Shown piece after piece: positions 26,663 through 35,216 of a stretch of DNA of 45,281 bases. Location: positions 1-45,281 of the forward strand of contig ALKQ01000074.1 of assembly GCA_000440235.1 (NCBI GenBank). The letters run 5' to 3'. The notes under the pieces were generated by a model. That model ran no database searches. It was not told the DNA's origin and saw only the letters and a program-made list of their open reading frames with translations. Within the stretch, counting starts at the first letter, position 1. The number at the start of each line of letters is the position of its first letter. A program made the position numbers and the translations under genes. This DNA is from Streptococcus suis 10581. Lineage in GTDB: Bacteria; Bacillota; Bacilli; Lactobacillales; Streptococcaceae.

Positions 26663-27050
26663 ATGAACATTATAGGTATTCATCACATCTCTAGTTGGTA
26701 GGAAATATTCATCACGCCTATCATTTTTATCATCATATACTCGACTTAAAATTTACTTCGAAAACAGTCGATGTTACTTTTCAGCCTTAGATTATGCTTT
26801 TCCTATGGAAAATAGCAGAGCAGAGATTTTATTTACACTGGGGCAGAATGACCAACTCGTCGACCAAGTCGCTCTTGAACATCTTGTAGATGACTGGCAA
26901 GCGTCAGTTTTTCCCAAAGCCAACCTAGTTCGTTTTGACAAGGGACATTTTTTAAGTCAGGATGAATTGACCTATATCAAAAATTGGTATATTGACCTAT
27001 ATCAAAAATTGGTATCAAGAAAGAATAGACAAAAAGACCTGAACAAATAA
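26663..27050 (+). pseudogene. Fused remnants of a VOC dioxygenase (MhqO-like) and an alpha/beta hydrolase (MhqD-like)
   Basis: The first 45 codons read MNIIGIHHISS, then after a one-base deletion VGNIHHAYHFYHHILDLKF and TSKTVD. This is the start of a ring-cleaving-dioxygenase-type VOC protein. From about 26780 a different frame carries the end of an alpha/beta hydrolase: FSALDYAFPMENS, TLGQNDQLV (catalytic Asp loop) and FDKGHFL (catalytic His). Everything between has been deleted. A 25-base tandem duplication (26967-26991 and 26992-27016) shifts the last codons. Such gene pairs are known for quinone detoxification in Firmicutes; the original substrate here is inference. Confidence 0.65.
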
Positions 27051-27063
27051 GTTCAAGTCTTTT
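27032..27063. terminator. Bidirectional terminator, mainly for pepF
   Basis: AAAAGACCTGAAC pairs with GTTCAAGTCTTTT with one mismatch; the loop contains the stop codon of the hydrolase remnant. Confidence 0.75.
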
Positions 27064-27070
27064 ATGTGTC

Positions 27071-28861
27071 TTAGATTAGTGTTTCCAGTTTATCCACCAA
27101 GGAACCGACATAAGCAATAGTTTCTTTGAGTGGTTGATCAGTTGAAACGTCAACACCTGCGTGTTTAGCAAGGTCTTGGGCAGAAAGACTTGCACCGAGT
27201 GACAAGGTTTCCAACCATTTTTCAACAACTTCTTCAGGATGTTCTTCCAATTGCTTAGCCATAGCTGTACCGATGGTCAAACCAGCTGAGTAGGTATATG
27301 GATACAAACCAATGTAGTAGTGCGGTTGACGCATCCAGATAAGACCTGCATCGTCACCGATTTCAAAGTCTTCACCCCAGAATTCCTTGATGACATCCAA
27401 CTTGATTTGGCAGAGAATATCACCGTTGAGGTATTCTTCATTGTCCAAACGAGTGTAGACTTCACGTTGGAAGGCTGCTTCAAGCAAGTGAGTGATCATG
27501 TTGTGGAAGTAAGTACGGCTGATCAACTCGCTAATCAAGTAAGCCTGGAAGCCAGGATCTTGGTTGTTTTTCAAAAGGGTGTTACATGTTAAGACTTCGT
27601 TAGCAGTAGAAGGCGCCTCGATGAAGTAGAGGGATGGATCGTAGCTGAGGACGCTTTGTTTCTTAGCCAATTGGAAATGACCTGCATGTCCCAATTCGTG
27701 AGCCAATACCAAGACCTCGTTCATCAAGCCTGTCCATGAAAGTAAGATGTAAGATGGTCCATCATAAAGTGTAGCACAGAAGCCACCAGTAGCCTTACCT
27801 TCGTTTTGAGCAAAGTCAATCCAACGCTCATCAAATGATTGTTCAATCATTTTCACATAATCTTCACCAAGAATGCCCAAGCAGTCAATCAAGAATTGCT
27901 TAGATTCTTCAGGTGTGATGCGTTGGTTGTATTCCGATGGCAAGCTGATTTTCAAGTCAGCATGAGTGATTTTATCCAAACCATGAGCCTTAGCAACCAA
28001 TTTCACATAGCGACGCATGTGAGGAGCCAATTCTTTCATGATGACATCAATCTGACGGTCGAAGAGATCACGGCTGACATTTTGACTGTGCAAGAGGAAG
28101 TCAATCGTATTGTCAAATCCACGCAAGCGAGCTTCGATTTGCTCATTCTTGATATGAGACAAATAAGTTGCTGCAGTTGTATTCTTGTATTTTTTCAAGG
28201 TTGAATAGAAACCAGCAGCTGAATTGCGACGGATTTCGGTATCATGGCTGAGCTCATAATCATTTTCAAAGAGCACATAGCTATTGCCGAGCGTTTCGCC
28301 ATTTGCCTCGAAGTTATCAAAGGTCATATCTTCAAACTTGGTCACACCGTAGTTGTTATATGGCTGACCAAAGGTTGGAGCAAAATTTGAAAGGAGTTCT
28401 TCTTGTAGTGGATGAAGCTGATGCGGCTTGTCACGGAGAATAGCATCGAAGAAAGCAGCCCATTGTGGTTGTTCTTCTTTTAATTCAAGAAAAAAGGCTT
28501 CATCTAATTGCCCAAGTTCTGAATAGAGGAAATCTCGTTGAGGACGTGCCTTGGCAGAAACGAGGTCGTATTCGTTGGCCAGGCTCGCCAATTCAGTATT
28601 CATCTTATCGACTTCCAAAGGAAGGAAGGCATAGTGGGAAAGTCTGCTATCAAGAATAACGATTTTTTCGTATTCTGTTAAGGCGGAAACGATGGTATCC
28701 TTATCAGTTAGCTTCCCTTTGTAATTCGATTCGAAAGCTGTCACTTGCTTAGCGTAGGCTGCCAAATTTTCTTTGTAGTTGTCAGGGGTCGGAAATAAAA
28801 TGTCCGTATCCCAGGTTAATTGCACATCAATTTCTTGACGTTTAGGCATTGCGTTTGTCAT
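27071..28861 (-). CDS. pepF: Oligoendopeptidase F
   Basis: A 596-residue cytosolic M3 family zinc peptidase that cuts oligopeptides of roughly 7-17 residues, part of peptide nutrient use. The zinc motif HELGHAGH lies near residue 388 with the distal glutamate in YFIEAPSTANE. FGQPYNNYGVTKFEDMTFDN and LIWMRQPHYYIGLYPYTYSAG are typical of PepF. Length matches the family (about 600). AAGGAG precedes the ATG. Single-gene unit, divergent from the ATP-cone gene. Confidence 0.96.
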   Translation of the reverse strand: MTNAMPKRQEIDVQLTWDTDILFPTPDNYKENLAAYAKQVTAFESNYKGKLTDKDTIVSALTEYEKIVILDSRLSHYAFLPLEVDKMNTELASLANEYDLVSAKARPQRDFLYSELGQLDEAFFLELKEEQPQWAAFFDAILRDKPHQLHPLQEELLSNFAPTFGQPYNNYGVTKFEDMTFDNFEANGETLGNSYVLFENDYELSHDTEIRRNSAAGFYSTLKKYKNTTAATYLSHIKNEQIEARLRGFDNTIDFLLHSQNVSRDLFDRQIDVIMKELAPHMRRYVKLVAKAHGLDKITHADLKISLPSEYNQRITPEESKQFLIDCLGILGEDYVKMIEQSFDERWIDFAQNEGKATGGFCATLYDGPSYILLSWTGLMNEVLVLAHELGHAGHFQLAKKQSVLSYDPSLYFIEAPSTANEVLTCNTLLKNNQDPGFQAYLISELISRTYFHNMITHLLEAAFQREVYTRLDNEEYLNGDILCQIKLDVIKEFWGEDFEIGDDAGLIWMRQPHYYIGLYPYTYSAGLTIGTAMAKQLEEHPEEVVEKWLETLSLGASLSAQDLAKHAGVDVSTDQPLKETIAYVGSLVDKLETLI

Positions 28862-29027
28862 GATTTTCTCCTTATTTCATTTTAATAGATCCATTATATC
28901 ATACTAAAGGGCTTTCAGCGAAAATAAGCCAAAGCAAAATTTATGAAAAAGAATACTTGACAAAATACACAAAAACCTAGATAATGTAAGTATGAAAGGG
29001 TTTACTGAAAACCAGAAAGGAGCTTTT

Positions 29028-29366
29028 ATGCAAGTCATTAAACGTAGTGGAGAGATTGTTGAATTTGACCCAGATAAAATCTACCAAGCCATCATTAAAG
29101 CTGCACAGACAGTCTATGTCATTGATGAAACTTGGCGGAAAAATCTTGCTCAGGTCACAAAGAAAGTAGTGCTTGACTTGGAAGAAGCTCATACAGAGCG
29201 ACCAACGATTAGCATGGTTCAGTCGCAAGTTGAACACCGTCTTTTAGATGCAGGGTATATTTCTATTGCTGAGCATTACATTTCCTATCGTTTGCAACGT
29301 GATTTGGAACGTAACGGCTATGGCGATAAGATTATTGTACATCTGCGTTTTGAACAAGTACGTTAA
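29028..29366 (+). CDS. Stand-alone ATP-cone domain protein
   Basis: A 112-residue protein made of little more than one ATP-cone domain: MQVIKRSGEIVEFDPDKIYQ, then VEHRLLDAGYISIAEHYISY. ATP-cones sense ATP/dATP in ribonucleotide reductases and in NrdR, but here no reductase, zinc ribbon or other domain is attached. The ATG at 29028 follows GAAAGGAG; an in-frame ATG 12 codons earlier lacks one. It is flanked by pepF (divergent) and nox. A regulatory role for a partner protein is possible, but nothing in the sequence names it. Confidence 0.85.
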   Translation: MQVIKRSGEIVEFDPDKIYQAIIKAAQTVYVIDETWRKNLAQVTKKVVLDLEEAHTERPTISMVQSQVEHRLLDAGYISIAEHYISYRLQRDLERNGYGDKIIVHLRFEQVR

Positions 29367-29370
29367 GAGA

Positions 29371-29395
29371 AACCTAGAGAAATCTAGGTTTTTTG
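29371..29395 (+). terminator. Terminator of the ATP-cone gene
   Basis: AAACCTAGA-GAAA-TCTAGGTTT followed by TTT. Confidence 0.85.
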
Positions 29396-29477
29396 CTTTT
29401 ATATATCTTTACATTGTTAAAAGAAAATAGCATTTCAAAAACTTTTTGAAAAAAATGTGATATTCTGAGCATATTTT

Positions 29478-29507
29478 TTGAAATCGGTAACATTTATATT
29501 GTATAAT
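29478..29507 (+). promoter_or_regulatory. nox promoter
   Basis: TTGAAA (29478-29483), an 18-base spacer and TATAAT (29502-29507), about 43 bases upstream of the nox start. No clear Rex operator is seen. Confidence 0.65.
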
Positions 29508-29550
29508 ATAGTTCGTAAAAAATATATTTTCGAAAGTGAGATTTTACATT

Positions 29551-30918
29551 ATGGCTAAAATCGTTGTTGTCGGTGCTAACCATGCTGGTACTGCCGCAAT
29601 CAAAACTATGTTGACAAATTATGGTCAAGAAAATGAAATCGTTGTATTTGACCAAAACTCAAATATTTCATTCTTGGGTTGTGGTATGGCTTTGTGGATC
29701 GGTGAGCAAATTGGCGGTCCTGAAGGACTTTTCTACTCAAACAAAGAAGAGTTGGAGAGCTTGGGCGCGACAGTATACATGGAGTCACCTGTTACAAACA
29801 TTGACTATGATGCCAAAACAGTTACAGCGCTTGTAAATGGTCAAGAACATGTTGAATCATTTGAAAAACTTCTTTTCGCAACTGGTTCACAACCTATCTT
29901 GCCACCAATCAAAGGAGCTGCAATCAAAGAAGGTTCACTTGAATTTGAAGCAACTCTTGAAAACTTGCAATTCGTTAAATTGTACCAAAACTCAGCTGAT
30001 GTTATTGAAAAATTGAAAAACAAAGACATCAACCGCGTAGCAGTTGTTGGTGCTGGTTACATCGGTGTTGAGCTTGCAGAAGCATTCCAACGCAAAGGTA
30101 AAGAAGTTATCCTTATCGATGTTGTAGATACATGTTTGGCTGGTTACTATGATCGCGATTTGTCAGACCTTATGGCTAAAAACATGGAAGAGCATGGTAT
30201 TCAACTTGCCTTTGGCGAAACTGTTCAAGAAGTTGCTGGTGATGGTAAAGTTGAGAAAATCATCACTGACAAGAATGAATACGATGTTGACATGGTTATC
30301 TTGGCTGTTGGCTTCCGTCCAAACACTGCATTTGCAGGTGAAGGAATTGAGCGCTTCCGTAATGGTGCCTTCCTTGTAAACAAACGCCAAGAAACTTCAA
30401 TCCCAGGCGTTTACGCTATCGGTGACTGTGCAACAATCTACGACAACGCTACTGGCGACACAAGCTACATCGCTTTGGCTTCAAACGCAGTACGTACTGG
30501 TATCGTAGCAGCACACAACATCTGTGGTACTGACCTTGAAGGTATCGGTGTACAAGGTTCTAACGGTATCTCTATCTATGGTCTTAACCTTGTATCAACA
30601 GGTTTGACACTTGAAAAAGCTACTCGTCTTGGTTTGAACGCTGCGGTTACTGAAGTAACTGACAACCAAAAACCAGAATTCATGGAGCATGGTAACTTCC
30701 CAGTTACAATCAAGATTGTTTACGATAAAGATTCACGTCGTATCCTTGGTGCGCAAATGGCTGCTCGTGAAGATATCTCTATGGGTATCCACCTCTTCTC
30801 ATTGGCAATCCAAGAAGGTGTAACAATCGAAAAATTGGCATTGACAGACTTGTTCTTCTTGCCACACTTCAACAAACCATACAACTACATCACAGTAGCT
30901 GCCTTGGGTGCTGAATAA
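29551..30918 (+). CDS. nox: Water-forming NADH oxidase
   Basis: A 455-residue flavoprotein that reduces O2 to water with NADH, protecting the cell from oxygen and regenerating NAD+ for mixed-acid fermentation. [12 protein letters not shown] binds FAD, C44 in [12 protein letters not shown] is the single redox cysteine of the Nox/CoA-disulfide reductase group, and [15 protein letters not shown] binds NADH. Start chosen at the ATG with GAAAGTGAG upstream. Codon use is strongly biased (GAA, AAA, GGT, ACA), consistent with high expression. Confidence 0.95.
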   Translation: MAKIVVVGANHAGTAAIKTMLTNYGQENEIVVFDQNSNISFLGCGMALWIGEQIGGPEGLFYSNKEELESLGATVYMESPVTNIDYDAKTVTALVNGQEHVESFEKLLFATGSQPILPPIKGAAIKEGSLEFEATLENLQFVKLYQNSADVIEKLKNKDINRVAVVGAGYIGVELAEAFQRKGKEVILIDVVDTCLAGYYDRDLSDLMAKNMEEHGIQLAFGETVQEVAGDGKVEKIITDKNEYDVDMVILAVGFRPNTAFAGEGIERFRNGAFLVNKRQETSIPGVYAIGDCATIYDNATGDTSYIALASNAVRTGIVAAHNICGTDLEGIGVQGSNGISIYGLNLVSTGLTLEKATRLGLNAAVTEVTDNQKPEFMEHGNFPVTIKIVYDKDSRRILGAQMAAREDISMGIHLFSLAIQEGVTIEKLALTDLFFLPHFNKPYNYITVAALGAE

Positions 30919-30930
30919 TCAATTGAATAC

Positions 30931-30960
30931 AAAAGCTCAGAGATGACTCTGGGCTTTTTT
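30931..30960 (+). terminator. Terminator of nox
   Basis: AAAGCTCAGAG-ATGA-CTCTGGGCTTTTTT, one G-U pair. Confidence 0.85.
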
Positions 30961-31002
30961 GCTTGCCATCTATCACATTGAACTGCCTATCGAGAGATTT
31001 TT

Positions 31003-31011
31003 TGGTATAAT
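31003..31011 (+). promoter_or_regulatory. -10 region of the pcrA transcript
   Basis: TTGGTATAAT (TATAAT 31006-31011) about 460 bases upstream of pcrA. If this is the pcrA promoter, the leader contains the whole nested repeat described next. Confidence 0.45.
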
Positions 31012-31033
31012 GGAGAGAATGATTATAACGAAC

Positions 31034-31450
31034 CTGTATTCACAGTGTAGTACTTCTATCTAAGCCTAGTTTTTCAGCTACTCATCGTTAGTTTTTTCAA
31101 AATATAGTCTTTTAGTTTACTTTTAGTACTCGCTCCAACTATCTGGTAGATAGTTGGAGGTTGGAAATAAAGCGAACAAAGTTCGCATCAACAGCCGTAG
31201 GCATAACTCAATGCTTTCTTGTTTCTAGACATTGACTTGAAACAGTCCCCCAGACTGTTTCAATCAGGCAAGGCGAGTTCAAACACTCCAGTGGAGTGTT
31301 TGAAGTTGGAAATAGGGAAACGAAGTTTTCTCGTACGTCGAAGTAGTAAAAGAAAAACTAAATGACGATACAGTTGGTATTCCTTCAAAAAACTACCTTG
31401 ATTAGCGAAAAACTATCTCTTATTTAAAAGCACTCCACTTGTAATACATG
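31034..31450 (+). repeat. 150-bp palindromic element (family A), copy 1, split by an insertion
   Basis: The left part (31034 to about 31108) begins CTGTATTCAC and the right part (from about 31372) ends GTAATACATG, matching the two halves of the intact copy at 43141-43290. Between them lies the hairpin array at 31110-31364. The element sits in the leader of pcrA. Confidence 0.75.
31110..31364 (+). repeat. BOX-like hairpin-array repeat, copy 2, nested in family A
   Basis: Five hairpins in 170 bases: CCAACTATC/GATAGTTGG (31135-31157), GCGAAC/GTTCGC (31172-31186), TCAATG/CATTGA (31208-31235) around a loop of type CTTTCTTGTTTCTAGA, GAAACAGTC/GACTGTTTC (31239-31261) and TTCAAACACTCC/GGAGTGTTTGAA (31278-31304). 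GGCAAGGCGA (31267-31276) matches part of the pneumococcal BOX consensus as I remember it. The ends (TAGTTTACTTTTAGTACT and, reversed, TTTAGTTTTTCTTTTACTAC) are loosely inverted. Confidence 0.75.
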
Positions 31451-31470
31451 TTCTAAGAAAGTATGAGAAA

Positions 31471-33750
31471 ATGAACCCATTATTAAACGGAATGAATGAC
31501 AGACAGGCAGAAGCGGTACAGACAACTGAAGGTCCGCTCTTGATTATGGCAGGGGCCGGATCGGGTAAGACGCGAGTCCTGACTCACCGTATCGCTTATT
31601 TGATTGATGAAAAAATGGTCAATCCTTGGAATATCCTAGCAATTACCTTTACTAACAAAGCGGCGCGTGAGATGAAGGAGCGGGCCTATGCCCTCAATCC
31701 TGCTACGCAAGATTGCTTGATTGCTACCTTCCACTCCATGTGTGTCCGTATTTTACGCCGAGATGCAGACCATATCGGCTACAACCGCAATTTTACGATT
31801 GTCGATCCAGGTGAACAGCGTAGCCTTATGAAACGGATTTTGAAAAATCTTAATTTAGATCCGAAAAAGTGGAGTGAGCGTTCTATTCTAGGAACCATTT
31901 CCAATGCCAAAAATGACTTGATTGATGACAAGGCATTTGAAGCCCAGGCAGGCGACCTATACACGCAGATTGTTGCTAAATGCTACACGGCTTATCAAAA
32001 GGAACTAAGACAGTCAGAGGCCGTTGACTTTGATGATTTGATCATGTTGACGCTCCGCCTTTTTGACCAAAATCCAGAGGTCCTGACCTATTACCAGCAG
32101 AAATTCCAGTATATCCATGTCGATGAGTATCAGGATACCAACCATGCCCAGTACCAATTAGTCAAGCTCCTGGCATCACGTTTCAAGAATATCTGTGTGG
32201 TCGGAGATGCGGACCAGTCTATCTATGGTTGGCGTGGTGCGGATATGCAAAATATCCTGGACTTTGAAAAGGACTATCCAGAGAGTAAGGTTGTGCTTTT
32301 GGAGGAAAACTATCGTTCGACCAAGAACGTCTTGCAGGCTGCCAATGAGGTCATCGAAAACAACCGCAATCGCCGTCCAAAAAAACTCTGGACACAGAAT
32401 GCCCAAGGGGATTTGATTACCTATTATCGTGCTCGGGATGAAAATGACGAGGCGATTTTTGTCGCGGGGCAGATTGACCAGTTGCACCGAGAAGGCAAGG
32501 CTTATAAGGACTTTGCTGTACTCTATCGGACTAATGCCCAATCCCGTACCATTGAAGAAGCCCTGCTCAAATCTAATATCCCTTATACCATGGTTGGAGG
32601 CACCAAGTTCTATAGCCGTAAGGAAATTCGAGATGTGATTTCTTATTTGAATATCATCGCAAATCCATCGGATAATATTTCCTATGAACGCATTGTCAAT
32701 GAGCCAAAACGTGGCGTTGGACCTGGTACGGTTGACAAACTCCGTGATTTTGCGACCAGCCACAGCATGTCCTTGCTAGAAGCTTCTCAGGATATTATGT
32801 TATCGCCGATTAAAGGCAAGGCAGCACAGGCAGTCTTTGACCTAGCCAATCTCCTCTATAATCTTCGTAATCAATTAGACAACTTGACTGTTACCCAAGT
32901 AGTCGAGGCAGTATTGAACCAAACAGGCTACATTGATGCCCTTGCAGCACAAAATACGCTGGAAGCCAATGCTCGCATAGAAAACATTCAAGAATTCCTG
33001 TCTGTTACCAAAAACTTTGACGAAAAGGATACTGAGGAAGAAGAGACAGGTCTGGATCGCTTGACACGCTTCCTGCTTGATTTGGCACTGATTGCTGACA
33101 CAGATGATGGCGATACAGAATCTTCAGAAGTGACTCTTATGACTCTCCATGCAGCCAAGGGCCTGGAATTTCCAGTTGTTTTCTTGATTGGTATGGAAGA
33201 AAATGTATTTCCGCTTAGTCGTGCAGCAGAAGAAGAGGACGAATTGGAAGAAGAACGTCGTTTGGCTTACGTAGGCATCACCCGTGCTGAGCAGACTCTT
33301 TACCTGACCAATGCCAATTCTCGACTCCTTTTCGGTCGCACCAACTACAACCAACCAAGCCGCTTTATCCGAGAAATTTCCAGTGACTTGCTTGATTATC
33401 AAGGCCTCGCTCGTCCAGCTAATACTAGCTTTAAGGCTTCTTATGTCAATGGCAGAGCGACACAGTTTGGACAAGGCATGAGTTTGCAACAAGCCATGCA
33501 AAGTCGAAAAGCATCCGTACAACCATCTGTCAAGCTCGGAGGCAGTATGCCCTTCGCATCAAGCAACCAATCGTCAAGCTCAGGCACCAACTGGTCAGTT
33601 GGTGACATCGCAGTCCACAAGAAATGGGGACGCGGGACAGTCCTTGAAGTATCAGGTTCAGGCAGCAACCAAGAACTCAAAATCAATTTCCCAGAAATGG
33701 GACTCAAAAAAGTCTTGGCAAGCTTAGCACCGATTAGTAAGGAAGAGTAG
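31471..33750 (+). CDS. pcrA: ATP-dependent DNA helicase PcrA (UvrD/Rep family)
   Basis: A 759-residue superfamily 1A 3'-5' helicase used in nucleotide excision repair, plasmid rolling-circle replication and removal of RecA. Motif I AGAGSGKT, motif Ia ITFTNKAAREM, motif II VDEYQDTN, motif III GDADQSIYGWRGAD, motif V TLMTLHAAKGLEFP and motif VI YVGITRAEQ are all present. The C-terminal ~110 residues are low-complexity followed by the RNA-polymerase-binding-type domain GDIAVHKKWGRGTVLEV. The ribosome binding site is weak (AAGAAAG). Transcription probably starts far upstream, across the nested repeat. Confidence 0.96.
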   Translation: MNPLLNGMNDRQAEAVQTTEGPLLIMAGAGSGKTRVLTHRIAYLIDEKMVNPWNILAITFTNKAAREMKERAYALNPATQDCLIATFHSMCVRILRRDADHIGYNRNFTIVDPGEQRSLMKRILKNLNLDPKKWSERSILGTISNAKNDLIDDKAFEAQAGDLYTQIVAKCYTAYQKELRQSEAVDFDDLIMLTLRLFDQNPEVLTYYQQKFQYIHVDEYQDTNHAQYQLVKLLASRFKNICVVGDADQSIYGWRGADMQNILDFEKDYPESKVVLLEENYRSTKNVLQAANEVIENNRNRRPKKLWTQNAQGDLITYYRARDENDEAIFVAGQIDQLHREGKAYKDFAVLYRTNAQSRTIEEALLKSNIPYTMVGGTKFYSRKEIRDVISYLNIIANPSDNISYERIVNEPKRGVGPGTVDKLRDFATSHSMSLLEASQDIMLSPIKGKAAQAVFDLANLLYNLRNQLDNLTVTQVVEAVLNQTGYIDALAAQNTLEANARIENIQEFLSVTKNFDEKDTEEEETGLDRLTRFLLDLALIADTDDGDTESSEVTLMTLHAAKGLEFPVVFLIGMEENVFPLSRAAEEEDELEEERRLAYVGITRAEQTLYLTNANSRLLFGRTNYNQPSRFIREISSDLLDYQGLARPANTSFKASYVNGRATQFGQGMSLQQAMQSRKASVQPSVKLGGSMPFASSNQSSSSGTNWSVGDIAVHKKWGRGTVLEVSGSGSNQELKINFPEMGLKKVLASLAPISKEE

Positions 33751-33752
33751 GG

Positions 33753-34139
33753 ATGAATCTTCAGGTACAATTTTTTCAAAATGATGTTATAAAAGCCATC
33801 AAGGGAGGGGTATACCAAATTTCACTTCAGAAAGTTGATGGTGAACGGTGTGTCTTGTATATCGGTGAATCATTTTCTATGCTAATAAGATGTGCACAAC
33901 ATTTATATCAGTTGAGAAAATACCCAGAGTATTTAGGGATGACCACTGAAACCCTTCGTGATCAAAACCTTATCTTAATGTTTGAAATTCTAGAGCTTGA
34001 AGAAGCGATGGGAATCAGAAGAAAAAAAGAAAAGGAGTACATTAAGAAGTATAGGCCCTTGTTACAGAGTGGACTTAGTGATCGTATGTTACCCATTTCT
34101 AGAAAAAAAGAAGCGGTGGCTAATTTTCTGGAAATATAG
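33753..34139 (+). CDS. Small GIY-YIG-like protein, possible nuclease
   Basis: A 128-residue protein starting two bases after the pcrA stop; GGAAGAG at the pcrA end serves as its ribosome binding site. It has the layout of a GIY-YIG domain: GGVYQI (GVY at 19-21), VLYIGES (YIG at 36-38), R46 and H50 in the following helix, and E95 in KEKEYIKKYRPLLQ, the usual …E.yI…P…N end with Gln for Asn. This suggests a small endonuclease translated with the helicase. The match is from motif order only, and the partner or substrate is unknown. Confidence 0.6.
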   Translation: MNLQVQFFQNDVIKAIKGGVYQISLQKVDGERCVLYIGESFSMLIRCAQHLYQLRKYPEYLGMTTETLRDQNLILMFEILELEEAMGIRRKKEKEYIKKYRPLLQSGLSDRMLPISRKKEAVANFLEI

Positions 34140-34149
34140 ATAGTGATTA

Positions 34150-34184
34150 AAATACAATGCATTAAATGTGTTGTATTTTTTTTA
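34150..34184 (+). terminator. Terminator of the pcrA operon
   Basis: AATACAA (34151-34157) pairs with TTGTATT (34171-34177), inner CATT/AATG, then a run of T. Confidence 0.8.
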
Positions 34185-34186
34185 TT

Positions 34187-34331
34187 CATACTCTTCGAAA
34201 ATCAAAAGTAGACTAGGAAACGAAGCCGGTGATAGAACTCTGTTGCTTTCTTATTTCAAGGCAACAGGCTAAAAAGCTCCACAGGAGCTTTTCACTCATC
34301 GAGGCAAGTTGACAACGTTTTAAAGAGTATG
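34187..34331 (+). repeat. BOX-like hairpin-array repeat, copy 3
   Basis: 145 bases with perfect 9-base ends CATACTCTT/AAGAGTATG. The left end CATACTCTTCGAAAATC and the following ACTAGGAA match the pneumococcal BOX element as I recall it. Inside are CTGTTGC/GCAACAG closing the loop TTTCTTATTTCAAG, and AAAAGCTCC/GGAGCTTTT. It separates the pcrA operon from the HAD gene. Confidence 0.75.
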
Positions 34332-34454
34332 AAATCTGAAAAACAGTATAATAGAGCCTAGGACACGGAGCTATTTTTTTAGAAACTGTGGTATACTTTA
34401 GATATACTGCCTGACATCGTTTCAGTAGTTTCTGCTTAGAAAGGATCTATCATC

Positions 34455-35138
34455 TTGCAATACAAACACTTACTCTTTGATCTTGACCATACTCTTCTTG
34501 ACTTTAATCGTGGAGAAGAAGTAGCCTTAACCCAGTTTTTGACAGCTATGGAGGTTGAAGATATTCAAGCTTTTAAAGAAGTCTATCGACCGCTCAATCA
34601 GGGTATGTGGAAGGATTTGGAAAAAGGGAACATTACAAAGAAAGAGCTGATAAACACCCGCTTTTCACGGACCTTTGCCCACTTTGGTCGGCAAGTTGAT
34701 GGAAGGGAGATGGCCTTGCGCTACCAAGAATTTATTGGGCGGCAGGGACAAATTTTTACAGGTGCAGATAAGCTTTTGCAGGAATTGATACACCGAGGCT
34801 ACCAGATTTATGCGGCGACCAACGGCGTGACCTATATACAGGAAAATCGCTTGCTTCACTCACCGATTCAATCGTATTTTAAAGAAGTATTTATTTCTGA
34901 GCAGATGGGGACGCAAAAGCCTGCGGTTGATTTTTATGAAAAAATAGCAGAGCAGATTGCAGGTTTTCAGTTTGACCAAGCCTTAATGATTGGAGACAGT
35001 TTGACAGCAGATATTCAAGGTGGCAATAATGCGGGCATGGATACTGTTTGGTACAATCCGACTCATATGATAAACAATAGTAAGGCAGTTCCAACCTATA
35101 CCATTCATAGCTATCAAGAATTATTAGATTTGTTATAA
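34455..35138 (+). CDS. HAD-superfamily phosphatase, YjjG-like
   Basis: A 227-residue haloacid-dehalogenase-type hydrolase. The nucleophile motif is FDLDHTLLDF, motif II lies in YAATNGV, the lysine in GTQKPAVDFYEK and the acidic motif IV in MIGDSLTADIQGGNNAG. The ~60-residue helical cap after motif I places it in subclass IA, close to YjjG, a 5'-nucleotidase for non-canonical pyrimidine nucleotides. The start is TTG at 34455, with AAAGGA upstream; no in-frame ATG precedes motif I. TATACT ahead of it may be its -10 box. Confidence 0.85.
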   Translation: MQYKHLLFDLDHTLLDFNRGEEVALTQFLTAMEVEDIQAFKEVYRPLNQGMWKDLEKGNITKKELINTRFSRTFAHFGRQVDGREMALRYQEFIGRQGQIFTGADKLLQELIHRGYQIYAATNGVTYIQENRLLHSPIQSYFKEVFISEQMGTQKPAVDFYEKIAEQIAGFQFDQALMIGDSLTADIQGGNNAGMDTVWYNPTHMINNSKAVPTYTIHSYQELLDLL

Positions 35139-35216
35139 GATATTTTAAGAAACTTATAAGGATTTTAGTATATAATTATACAGAAAGAATATGTACAAAA
35201 ATATAAGGAGGAAAAA

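Noticed and set aside
26805..27050. A functional 81-residue protein.
   Set aside because: It lacks a ribosome binding site and contains only the last part of an alpha/beta hydrolase with a frame-shifting duplication.
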